From NCBI GenBank assembly GCA_945836355.1, contig CAMALD010000070.1, positions 1-6,823 on the forward strand: 6,823 nt of DNA, written 5' to 3'. The notes below the pieces were generated by a model that worked only from the letters and a program-made list of their open reading frames with translations, made no database searches and was not told the DNA's origin. This DNA comes from an uncultured Lachnospiraceae bacterium. Lineage in GTDB: Bacteria; Bacillota; Clostridia; Lachnospirales; Lachnospiraceae. This document shows, piece after piece, positions 1 through 5,926 of the stretch; positions within the stretch are counted from its first letter, which is position 1, and each line of letters begins with the position of its first letter. Both the position numbers and the translations under genes were made by a program.

Positions 1-908
1 CGGAGGCCATGCATATCAAAAAGAACCGGCTGATGCCGGAGGGAAGGGGCGTGCAGGAGAGCAGCCTGAAGCGTATCTGCGTGGTGACCGGAATACACGG
101 GGATGAGCTGGAGGGGCAGTACATCTGTTATGAGCTGATTCGCCGATTGAATGAGAAGCCGGAGCATCTTGCGGGGATTGTTGATATTTATCCCTGTGTC
201 AATCCCCTGGGCATGGAGGCAATAGTGCGCCGTGTGCCGACCTTTGATCTGGACATGAACCGGAGCTTTCCCGGCAGCCTTGAGGGCGATATGTCGGAGT
301 ATGCGGCGGCGAGGCTGATGGAAGACATGGCGGGAGCGGATTTTTGCGTTGACCTGCATGCCAGTGATATTTTCTTAAGAGAGATTCCGCAGGTGCGCCT
401 TGCCAGAGAGCAGGAGCATCTGATGGAATATGCAAAGCTGCTGAACACGGAATTTGTGTGGATTCATTCCTCTCCGACGGTACAGCCGGCAAGCCTTTAC
501 CACTGCCTGAATGCGGCGGGAGTACCGACGCTGGCGGTGGAGATGGGCGTGGGCATGCGCATTACGAAGCAGTTCGGTGACCAGATACTGGAGGGGCTGT
601 TCTGCCTGATGAAGAGGCTCGGCATCTGGACGGGCGAGACCATTGAGCCGAAGGAGCCGATTATTTCCACCCAGGGCAGTGAGGTGGCACTGATTCATGC
701 GGAGGCATCCGGGGTGTTTTTGCCGAATGTGGAGCACTGGCGTGATATCAGAAAGGGCGATACGGTTGGTGATATCGTTAACAGCCTGACCGGCGAGATT
801 GAGCAGCATATAATTGCGCCGTGTGATGGCGTGGTATTCACCCTGCGCGAGTACCCGGTGGTGTACCGCGGCTCACTGATTGCAAGAATTTTAGGAGGTG
901 AGGGCTGA
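1..908 (+). CDS. Succinylglutamate desuccinylase/aspartoacylase-family (M14) zinc hydrolase, probably 5'-partial
   Basis: This is a cytoplasmic zinc-dependent amidohydrolase of the AstE/ASPA branch of the M14 carboxypeptidase fold. Such enzymes hydrolyse N-acyl amino acids or related amides; the substrate here is unknown. Numbering from the ATG at 9, I see the zinc motif HGDE (H30, E33), the substrate-binding motif DMNRSFPG (N84, R85), the third zinc ligand in VDLHAS (H117) and the catalytic Glu in AVEMG (E178). A C-terminal beta domain (about 250-296, with APCDG at 270-274) resembles a barrel-sandwich fold. The ATG at 9 is an unconvincing start: the only purine-rich SD (CGGAGG, bases 1-6) ends 2 bases before it, and the frame is open to the left edge. 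The downstream paralogue has about 16 more N-terminal residues and aligns its internal DMHI with AMHI here. I therefore infer a start upstream of the window. The stop overlaps the next gene's start by one base. Confidence 0.88.
   Translation, partial: EAMHIKKNRLMPEGRGVQESSLKRICVVTGIHGDELEGQYICYELIRRLNEKPEHLAGIVDIYPCVNPLGMEAIVRRVPTFDLDMNRSFPGSLEGDMSEYAAARLMEDMAGADFCVDLHASDIFLREIPQVRLAREQEHLMEYAKLLNTEFVWIHSSPTVQPASLYHCLNAAGVPTLAVEMGVGMRITKQFGDQILEGLFCLMKRLGIWTGETIEPKEPIISTQGSEVALIHAEASGVFLPNVEHWRDIRKGDTVGDIVNSLTGEIEQHIIAPCDGVVFTLREYPVVYRGSLIARILGGEG
893..900 (+). promoter_or_regulatory. Strong Shine-Dalgarno inside the end of the first M14 gene
   Basis: AGGAGGTG lies 7 bases before the ATG at 908 and sits within the last codons of the upstream gene. 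The junction reads TGATG, so stop and start share one base. This is typical of translational coupling and suggests the two paralogues are made in a fixed ratio. Confidence 0.8.
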
Positions 909-1843
909 TGTTTCAGGATATTATCCATACGGTCAAGTCTCCGTACAGAGACGATATGCATATTCTGGCGTATCGTTTCGGCAGAGGTGAGAAGGTGGCG
1001 TGCATTGTGGGTCCGACCAGGGGCAATGAGATACAGCAGCTCTATATCTGCTCGCAGGTAATCCGTGAGCTGGCGCGTCTGGAAAAAACGGGCGCGATAC
1101 TGAACAACAATCAGATTATGGTGATTCCTACCATCAACCAGTTTTCGACAAATATCGAAAAACGTTTCTGGGCGATGGACAAGACGGACATTAACCGGAT
1201 GTTTCCGGGAAATGACGGTGGTGAGACAACGGAGCGCATTGCAGCGGCAATCTTTGAGGCGGTAAGAGGCTGCAGCTACGGAATACAGTTTGCGAGCTTT
1301 CACACGCCGGGGGAGTTTATTCCGCATGTGCGCATGATGGATACCGGGCATCAGAGCACCAGTCTGGCGAATCTGTTTGGTCTGCCGTATGTGCTGGTAA
1401 AGAAGCCGCAGCCCTTTGACGCGGGAACGCTGAACTATTGCTGGCAGATGGACGGTACAAATGCCTTTTCGGTATATACCCCTGCTACGGCTTCCATCGA
1501 TGAGGTTTCCGCAAGGCAGGCAGTCTCTGCAGTTTTGAGATTCCTGACACGCATGGGCATTATCAAGTACAACTGCCACTCGGGCTATATCGCAAGCATT
1601 GTCGAGGAGGAGGCTCTGATGCCGATTAAGACGGATGTGTCGGGTATTTACCGTCCGTTAAAGCGTCCGGGCAGCGAAGTGAAATTCGGCGATGTGCTTG
1701 CCGAGGTGGTGGACCCGATTGAGGGGGAGGTCATCTCGCAGATTATTGCGCCGAGCGATGGCATTATTTTCTTTGCGCACAGTAAGCCACTTGTCATCCA
1801 AAACTGTGTTGTTTACAAAATGATACGCAGATTGCATGAGTAA
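908..1843 (+). CDS. Second AstE/aspartoacylase-like M14 paralogue lacking the zinc site
   Basis: This 311-residue protein belongs to the same family as the gene before it and aligns with it along its length. It keeps DINRMFPG (94-101, N96/R97), the IPHVRMM strand (138-144) and the C-terminal beta domain with APSDG (281-285). The catalytic set is missing. The HGDE motif is RGNE (38-41), so the first zinc His is Arg. The VDLHAS segment is IQFASF (126-131), so the third zinc ligand is lost unless H132 substitutes with a shift. The catalytic Glu of AVEMG aligns with Tyr190 in FSVYT. The reading frame is intact and the remaining motifs are well kept, so this is not a decaying pseudogene. I infer a non-catalytic partner, a binding protein, or an enzyme with a changed mechanism. 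Similar RGNE-type proteins are, from memory, widespread in Clostridia as members of such pairs. Confidence 0.88.
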   Translation: MFQDIIHTVKSPYRDDMHILAYRFGRGEKVACIVGPTRGNEIQQLYICSQVIRELARLEKTGAILNNNQIMVIPTINQFSTNIEKRFWAMDKTDINRMFPGNDGGETTERIAAAIFEAVRGCSYGIQFASFHTPGEFIPHVRMMDTGHQSTSLANLFGLPYVLVKKPQPFDAGTLNYCWQMDGTNAFSVYTPATASIDEVSARQAVSAVLRFLTRMGIIKYNCHSGYIASIVEEEALMPIKTDVSGIYRPLKRPGSEVKFGDVLAEVVDPIEGEVISQIIAPSDGIIFFAHSKPLVIQNCVVYKMIRRLHE

Positions 1844-1847
1844 AAAA

Positions 1848-1875
1848 GGAAAATACCGCATTTTGCCATATTTTT
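1848..1875 (+). terminator. Weak bulged hairpin plus T-tract, possible terminator of the M14 pair
   Basis: GGAAAAT (1848-1854) can pair with ATTTTgCC (1860-1867), with G1865 bulged and a 5-base ACCGC loop. It begins 5 bases after the TAA stop and is followed by a run of five T (1871-1875). The stem is A/T-rich and so weak, and the T-tract also belongs to the phased repeat described separately. I treat it only as a candidate. Confidence 0.3.
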
Positions 1876-1907
1876 GCAATATTTTTGTGATATATTGACG
1901 CTATAAT
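1861..1907 (+). promoter_or_regulatory. Candidate promoter of the pilus operon with phased T-tracts
   Basis: A perfect TATAAT stands at 1902-1907. At 16-18 bases upstream there is only a poor -35 (for example TATTTT, 1880-1885). Instead the upstream DNA has T-tracts ending in G at 1865, 1876 and 1887, an 11-base period that includes two exact copies of ATATTTTTG (1868-1876 and 1879-1887). A/T-tracts repeated once per helical turn are known to bend DNA or act like an UP element, which could make up for the weak -35. An expected transcription start near 1914 would leave a leader of about 30 bases. An alternative -10 is TGaTATATT (1888-1896). Confidence 0.45.
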
Positions 1908-1931
1908 AGATTCAGGCCAAAAAGAAATATC

Positions 1932-1945
1932 AGCAGGAGGCTGCT
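1932..1945 (+). promoter_or_regulatory. Small hairpin presenting the pilC Shine-Dalgarno in its loop
   Basis: AGCAG (1932-1936) and CTGCT (1941-1945) are perfect complements around the loop GAGG. The stem and loop contain the SD AGGAGG (1935-1940), and the start codon follows directly at 1946. The first two SD bases are in the stem and the last four in the loop. Five base pairs give only a marginal structure, so a regulatory role is possible but unproven. Confidence 0.4.
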
Positions 1946-3001
1946 ATGGGAGAGGTTGAAAAGAAAAAGAAATTCACATCGGAGGAAACCGCATCATTTT
2001 GTGATCAGATTGCGATGTTGCTAAATAGCGGAATTCCGTTGTATGAGGGCGCCTTTATTCTGGCCGAAGAGGTGGAGGACAGGCGTACGAAGCGGATTCT
2101 GTCACATATCGAAGAGATGGTGAGAGAAAACCATCCTTTGTTTGAAGCACTGGAAGATACAGGAGCATTTCCTGCTTATATGGTACATATGGTAGAAGTG
2201 GGGGAGACCACAGGTAAGCTCGAGGACGTGCTCCGCTCCCTGGCAGATTATTATGAGCGCGACGCAAATGTGCGTGCCGGTATCAAGAGCGCGATTACTT
2301 TCCCGATAATATTGTTTGCAATGATGGCAGTGATTATGGTGGTCATGGTGTTTAAGATTATTCCGATGTTTGAGGAGATGTTCCTGGAGCTGAATGCTGA
2401 GGTTGCCGATTCCACAAGACAGATGATGAATGCCGGTGTGATGGCGGGCAAAATTCTTGCCGGAATTACCTGCGTCATCTTTGTCCTTTTATTGTTCCTG
2501 ATTGTCTGGTATCGCACCGGTGCGGGGGAGAGAGCAATCCGGCGCTTTGCGGAGGGCTTTGGACCGACAAGGAAGCTGCTGCAGAACATGGCGGTCGGAC
2601 AGTTCGTTGCCTCTCTGGGATTGATGACGGCAAGCGGTATGGAGCAGCAGGAAGCGCTGGAGCTGGCTCAAAAGGGCTGCAGCAATGAGCGGATAGCGAA
2701 GAAAATTGAGGATTGCAGGGCGAAGCTGGCAGAGGGCGAAGGCTTTGACGAAGCGTTAAAGCACAGCGACCTGCTTGTCGGAAGAGATAACCGCATGATT
2801 GGTGTGGCAATGAAGACCGGTGCCACGGATGAGATTTTGCAGAAGCTGGGACGGCAGTATGATGAAAAGATCAGTGCGGCGTTAGGTTCCCTGTCGGGAC
2901 GTATTGAGACCATTATGGTTGTTGCTTTGGCAGTAATGGTGGGTACGATTTTGATTTCCATTATGCTGCCGCTGGTAAGTATGATTTCTTCCATCGGATG
3001 A
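1946..3001 (+). CDS. pilC: Type IV pilus/type II secretion inner-membrane platform protein (PilC/GspF family)
   Basis: This is the polytopic platform protein that couples the cytoplasmic assembly and retraction ATPases to pilin polymerisation in the membrane. The 351 residues hold two T2SSF helical domains (about 14-140 and 217-342). Landmarks are QIAMLLNSGIPLYEG (21-35) and the VEVGETTGKLEDVL signature (83-96) in the first domain, and VASLGLMTASGM (221-232) with VAMKTGATDEIL (287-298) in the second. Three hydrophobic segments lie at about 117-140, 169-189 and 322-347, as expected. The protein is shorter than the usual roughly 400 residues because the cytoplasmic N-terminal arm before the first domain is only about 12 residues, lysine-rich. 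The start is fixed by AGGAGG at 1935-1940. It opens the operon and is followed 21 bases later by a small membrane protein gene. Confidence 0.93.
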   Translation: MGEVEKKKKFTSEETASFCDQIAMLLNSGIPLYEGAFILAEEVEDRRTKRILSHIEEMVRENHPLFEALEDTGAFPAYMVHMVEVGETTGKLEDVLRSLADYYERDANVRAGIKSAITFPIILFAMMAVIMVVMVFKIIPMFEEMFLELNAEVADSTRQMMNAGVMAGKILAGITCVIFVLLLFLIVWYRTGAGERAIRRFAEGFGPTRKLLQNMAVGQFVASLGLMTASGMEQQEALELAQKGCSNERIAKKIEDCRAKLAEGEGFDEALKHSDLLVGRDNRMIGVAMKTGATDEILQKLGRQYDEKISAALGSLSGRIETIMVVALAVMVGTILISIMLPLVSMISSIG

Positions 3002-3022
3002 GCGGGAAGGTGCGGTGCTACA

Positions 3023-3343
3023 ATGAAAAGTCTGAAAAGAAAGAACAACTCCATTCTGAAAGCCTGTGTGATACCGATTGTTCTGTTTGCATTGCTTATC
3101 TGGCTGCTGGTCGGAGGAACGACCCATTTTAAGAAGGTCGGGAGTGAGCAGGGGCTGGCTCTTACCGCGCAGGCGATTCGCAAGGCAGTTTTGCAGTGCT
3201 ATGCGGTGGAGGGAATGTATCCGTCGGAACTGGAATATCTGACTGAGCACTATAATCTGCGCATTGATGAAGAAAAATATATCATCAGTTACGATTGCTT
3301 TTCATCCAATATCATGCCGGAGATATATGTGTTTGAGCGGTAA
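3023..3343 (+). CDS. Small single-pass membrane protein, GspG-like pseudopilin candidate
   Basis: I do not recognise a named family for this 106-residue protein. It has a basic N-terminus (KSLKRKN), one membrane segment (about 12-31) and a soluble part. The segment AIRKAVLQCYAVEGMYPSELEYL begins at 51. This pattern, an amphipathic helix then a Tyr-Pro turn and an acidic helix, closely resembles the post-helix region of GspG and type IV pilins (A..ALe.Y..d.G.YP...). The typical prepilin signal (G followed by F/M-T-L-x-E) is absent, so cleavage by a prepilin peptidase is not predicted. Cysteines at 15, 60 and 92 stand out. The weak SD is GGGAAGGTG (3004-3012). Its position between pilC and other pilin-like genes supports a role in the pilus. 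I infer a minor pseudopilin. Confidence 0.75.
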   Translation: MKSLKRKNNSILKACVIPIVLFALLIWLLVGGTTHFKKVGSEQGLALTAQAIRKAVLQCYAVEGMYPSELEYLTEHYNLRIDEEKYIISYDCFSSNIMPEIYVFER

Positions 3344-3358
3344 GAAAGGGGAAGGACA

Positions 3359-3850
3359 ATGGTGGCGCAGGAAAATCAGGACAAGAAAACATGGATGGTC
3401 AGTCTGGTCAGCACGGTATTTATACTGGGAATTTTCGCGGTGGCATGTCTGTTCCTGGTAAATATCGGAGTACAGGTGTATCGCAATGTGGTGGTTGCAA
3501 ACCAGAATAATTTTGAGCTGCGCACGTCGCTTTCGTATGTGGCAACCAAAGTCAGGCAGGCCGATCAGGCGGATTGTGTGCAGATAAAACAGATGGATGG
3601 GGTTGATATACTGGTTCTTACGGAGGAGGACGGCTCTGAGCAGTATGAGACCTATATCTATTATTATGATGGCTGGCTTTATGAGCATTTCATGGAGAAG
3701 GGCGATTGGTTTGAGCCGGGATATGGAATGGAAACCTTTGAAATAGATGCTTTTTCCATGGAGGAGACAGAGGACGGGGTGTTTCATTTTACCGCCCGGA
3801 ACCGGTCGGGAGATATCGAAGAGCTGACGATGGTGCTGCATAGCAGATGA
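3359..3850 (+). CDS. DUF4860-like membrane protein, GspJ/PilW-like minor pilin candidate
   Basis: This 163-residue protein has a charged N-terminus, one hydrophobic helix (about 12-36), then a helix with RTSLSYVATKVRQAD (55-69). That is the kind of sequence that follows the membrane helix in GspJ/PilW-type minor pilins (R.aLsyla..lRqad). The rest is beta-rich: DGVDILVLTEEDG (80-92), TYIYYYDGWLYE (98-109) and FHFTARN (142-148). From memory it matches the uncharacterised DUF4860 family of Clostridia; a profile search would settle this. There is no Gly/Glu prepilin cleavage motif. The start follows AAAGGGGAAGG (3345-3355), and its TGA overlaps an ATG at 3847. I infer an extracytoplasmic, membrane-anchored minor subunit of the pilus; a direct function is unknown. 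Confidence 0.82.
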   Translation: MVAQENQDKKTWMVSLVSTVFILGIFAVACLFLVNIGVQVYRNVVVANQNNFELRTSLSYVATKVRQADQADCVQIKQMDGVDILVLTEEDGSEQYETYIYYYDGWLYEHFMEKGDWFEPGYGMETFEIDAFSMEETEDGVFHFTARNRSGDIEELTMVLHSR

Positions 3851-3863
3851 CATACCGTATGCC

Positions 3864-3870
3864 GGAAAGG
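3864..3870 (+). promoter_or_regulatory. Ribosome binding site that decides the start of the next gene
   Basis: GGAAAGG lies 6 bases before the in-frame ATG at 3877. The earlier in-frame ATG at 3847, which overlaps the previous stop as ATGA, has no purine-rich SD in front of it. This favours 3877. Confidence 0.6.
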
Positions 3871-3876
3871 AAATGT

Positions 3877-4359
3877 ATGGGGAAAGGAAATTATAGACGG
3901 ACAATATTGGAGCTGGTTTTGGTTACTGCTATTTTTTCTCTGGTCAGCGTGTTTATCCTAAAGATTTATATGACGGCGGACCGGCTGCAGGGGCAGGCAG
4001 TAGCAATCAGTACCGCGACAATCCGCGTCGAGAGTATTGCGGAGTATGCCGGGGCAAAGGGCGTTGAGGCCGCGGCGCAGTATTTTGACATGCACAGCAG
4101 GGACGGTGTGTTTGTTATCTACTACGACAAACAGTGGAACCGGCTGGAGGATAACCTTGGTGAGAATGCGAAGAAGGCAAAAGCCGGCTATATGCTTATC
4201 CTGCGAAGGAATGAACCGGATATAAACGGTGCGGCGCCTGTCGAGCAGGCAGTTGTCTATGCGGGAAGGTGCAGTGAGGAGAAAGCGCTGTTAAGCGGAA
4301 ATGTGGCGGAGGAAGACGTGCTGTGTAAGCTGCAGACGCTTGTTTTGGCACAGCAGTAA
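3877..4359 (+). CDS. Pseudopilin-like protein with a degenerate type III (prepilin) signal
   Basis: This protein has 160 residues from the preferred ATG at 3877; an upstream ATG at 3847 would add ten. The 3877 start has a good SD and gives a short basic leader, MGKGNYRR, ahead of TILELVLVTAIFSLVSVF, like a prepilin. The Glu (E12) and the hydrophobic helix (about 9-30) match the pilin E5 and N-terminal helix, but the residue expected to be Gly at the cleavage point is Arg, so processing is uncertain. After the helix comes an extended amphipathic stretch with ATIRVESIAEYA (47-58), as in GspI/GspH-type minor pilins. A compact domain with FVIYYDKQWNRLEDN (79-93) and GYMLILRRNE (104-113) follows. 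Cys132 and Cys150 might form a disulfide outside the cell. I infer a minor pilin; the exact class is not certain. Confidence 0.78.
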   Translation: MGKGNYRRTILELVLVTAIFSLVSVFILKIYMTADRLQGQAVAISTATIRVESIAEYAGAKGVEAAAQYFDMHSRDGVFVIYYDKQWNRLEDNLGENAKKAKAGYMLILRRNEPDINGAAPVEQAVVYAGRCSEEKALLSGNVAEEDVLCKLQTLVLAQQ

Positions 4360-4374
4360 CGGTAACAGGCAGTT

Positions 4375-4380
4375 GGAGGT
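4375..4380 (+). promoter_or_regulatory. Shine-Dalgarno fixing the start at 4385
   Basis: GGAGGT ends 4 bases before the ATG at 4385. The same frame is open back to an ATG at 4301, but that codon lies well inside the previous gene and has no SD, so 4385 is the true start. Confidence 0.75.
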
Positions 4381-4384
4381 ATTT

Positions 4385-4861
4385 ATGAAGGAGTCCAAAT
4401 ATCATATGAATATCGGCGGTGCTTCCATTATTTTGCTGATTGCTGTTTTTGCACTGACCGTTTTTGCGGTACTCTCCATCAGAGCATCCTATAACGAGCT
4501 GCAGATGGCGGAACGCATGAGGGATTCCGTGCAGGAGTATTACAGGGCCAATGCGGACGCAGAGCAGATTCTGGTACAGCTGCGTAATGCATGGGAAGGC
4601 AGGAATACACAGCAGAGGGAGGATGCGGCAGGCATCTGGCAGGCTGCCGGGATTACTTTTGAGAATAACACTGTTCAGACACAGTTTCAGGATGAGATTT
4701 TGATTTATAAGGTACCCGTTGACTACAATCGCACCATCTGTGTGACATTAAAGTGTACGGCGGATGAGCTGGCGGTGGAGGGCTGGAACACAATCAGTGA
4801 TGAGTACGGCAGCTATGAAGGTGAACTTGTTGAAATCTGGGATGGCGTGATAGAAGAGTAG
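4385..4861 (+). CDS. PilX/GspK-like pseudopilin candidate
   Basis: This protein of 158 residues has a short polar leader, GGASIILLIAVFALTVFAVLS as its membrane helix (about 11-31), then RASYNELQMAERMRDSVQEYYRANADAEQ (33-61 in overall pattern). The order Gly-Gly/Ala, hydrophobic helix, then an amphipathic helix ending with an Ala/Glu-rich A.AE motif is the hallmark of PilX and GspK-type pseudopilins. These typically lack the Glu at position 5, as here. A G|GAS or GG|AS junction could be a prepilin peptidase site. The C-terminal part (about 90-158) is predicted beta-rich with two Cys (119, 124) and a very acidic end. GspK and PilX sit at the tip of the pilus or pseudopilus. It is the last of four pilin-like genes and its TAG overlaps the SD of pilT. 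Family membership is inferred from architecture. Confidence 0.78.
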   Translation: MKESKYHMNIGGASIILLIAVFALTVFAVLSIRASYNELQMAERMRDSVQEYYRANADAEQILVQLRNAWEGRNTQQREDAAGIWQAAGITFENNTVQTQFQDEILIYKVPVDYNRTICVTLKCTADELAVEGWNTISDEYGSYEGELVEIWDGVIEE

Positions 4862-4865
4862 GAGG
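4860..4865 (+). promoter_or_regulatory. pilT Shine-Dalgarno overlapping the previous stop codon
   Basis: AGGAGG shares two bases with the TAG stop (4859-4861) and lies 5 bases before the ATG at 4871. This indicates coupling of pilT translation to the upstream pseudopilin gene. Confidence 0.75.
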
Positions 4866-4870
4866 ATGCT

Positions 4871-5926
4871 ATGGACGTAGTAAAAGTACTGAATGACGCA
4901 ATCGACAGCGGCGCTTCAGACATTTTTTTCATTGTCGGTCAGCCGGTTTCCTACAAGATAGGCGGCGTGATTGAGAGACAGGCAGGGAATTATCTGAGTA
5001 AACAGGATACGGAGGAGGCAGTCAATGCCCTCTACCGGCTTGCAGATGACAGAGAGTGGACATACCGCGATGACGGAGATGATGATTTTGCCTTATCGAT
5101 ACCGGGAGTCGGACGTTTCCGCGCCAACATTTTCCGCCAGAGAGGTACTTGGAGTGCGGTGCTTAGAAGTGTTTCCTTTGAACTGCCGGATGTAAAGACC
5201 AGGGGAATCCCGGATGCGATTCTGGACATGGCGCAGCAGAAAAAGGGTCTGATTCTGGTTACCGGCGCCGCAGGAAGCGGAAAGAGCACAACCCTCTCCT
5301 ATATCATTGACAGAATCAATTCTACAAGAAACTGTCATATATTAACCCTTGAGGATCCGATTGAATTTTTACATAAGCATAAAAAGAGTATTGTGAGCCA
5401 GAGAGAGGTAAACATTGATACCACGGATTATCATAAGGCTCTGCGCGCGGCGATGCGGGAGGCTCCGGATGTTATTCTGATTGGTGAGATGCGTGACCTT
5501 GAGACGATAGAGATTGCGATGACAGCTGCAGAGACCGGACATCTGGTATTGTCGACGCTGCATACCATCGGTGCAGCGAATACCATTGACCGTGTGATTG
5601 ATGTATTCCCGGCAAATCAGCAACAGCAGATACGGGTGCAGCTATCCATGGTACTCAACGCAATTGTATCCCAGCAGCTTCTTCCGGCACAGGGAGGAGG
5701 ACTGGTGCCGGCCTTTGAGATTCTTGAGGCAAACAGCGCAATCCGCACAATGATTCGCGATGGGAAGGTGCACCAGATTGATTCGGTCATTTACTCCTCT
5801 GCCAAAGAAGGCATGAAGTCGATGGATGCAAGTATTCTTGAGTTGTATAAGGCAGGACGGATTGATGCGGCAACCGCATTGAACCATTGTATGAACCAGG
5901 ACACCATGAAACGGAATCTTACATAA
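4871..5926 (+). CDS. pilT: PilT-type twitching/retraction ATPase
   Basis: This hexameric cytoplasmic ATPase of the T2SS/T4P secretion superfamily drives pilus disassembly and retraction. It is 351 residues, the usual PilT length. I see an N-terminal domain starting with SGASDIFF (13-20, the family's ASDLHL-like motif with the His replaced), Walker A GAAGSGKST (132-140), the Asp box LTLEDPIEF (158-166), Walker B VILIGEMRD (201-209, E206) and the His box TGHLVLSTLHT (222-232, H224 and H231). The C-terminal AIRTMIRDGKV (290-300) corresponds to the PilT-specific AIRNLIRE motif needed for retraction, which separates it from PilB/GspE. No tetracysteine zinc motif of PilB is present. It shares the operon with pilC and the four pilin-like genes. 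The assembly ATPase PilB must be encoded outside the window. Confidence 0.95.
   Translation: MDVVKVLNDAIDSGASDIFFIVGQPVSYKIGGVIERQAGNYLSKQDTEEAVNALYRLADDREWTYRDDGDDDFALSIPGVGRFRANIFRQRGTWSAVLRSVSFELPDVKTRGIPDAILDMAQQKKGLILVTGAAGSGKSTTLSYIIDRINSTRNCHILTLEDPIEFLHKHKKSIVSQREVNIDTTDYHKALRAAMREAPDVILIGEMRDLETIEIAMTAAETGHLVLSTLHTIGAANTIDRVIDVFPANQQQQIRVQLSMVLNAIVSQQLLPAQGGGLVPAFEILEANSAIRTMIRDGKVHQIDSVIYSSAKEGMKSMDASILELYKAGRIDAATALNHCMNQDTMKRNLT

Noticed and set aside
695..1579. 294-codon open frame on the minus strand
   Set aside because: It lies wholly antisense to the two M14 genes, which have clear family motifs and coupled starts. Its translation is rich in Arg, His and Cys with no recognisable motif, as expected from a shadow frame.
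1895..1900. TTGACG as a -35 box
   Set aside because: It is only one base from the TATAAT at 1902-1907, and no -10-like hexamer lies 16-18 bases downstream of it.
3264..3461. 65-codon + strand frame overlapping two genes
   Set aside because: It is out of frame with both the GspG-like and DUF4860-like genes and covers their junction. The sequence has no plausible domain and no SD.
3302..3904. 200-codon open frame on the minus strand
   Set aside because: It is antisense to the DUF4860-like gene and ends of its neighbours. It has no SD-supported start or family motif, whereas the + strand genes have SDs and membrane helices.
4351..4367. Short direct repeat GTAACGGTAAC around a stop codon
   Set aside because: The two GTAAC copies are too short to tell from chance, and no other copies are seen nearby.
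4301..4384. Upstream extension of the PilX/GspK-like gene to the ATG at 4301
   Set aside because: It would overlap the preceding gene by 59 bases and put an Arg/Cys-rich stretch before a clean short leader. The GGAGGT at 4375-4380 serves the ATG at 4385.
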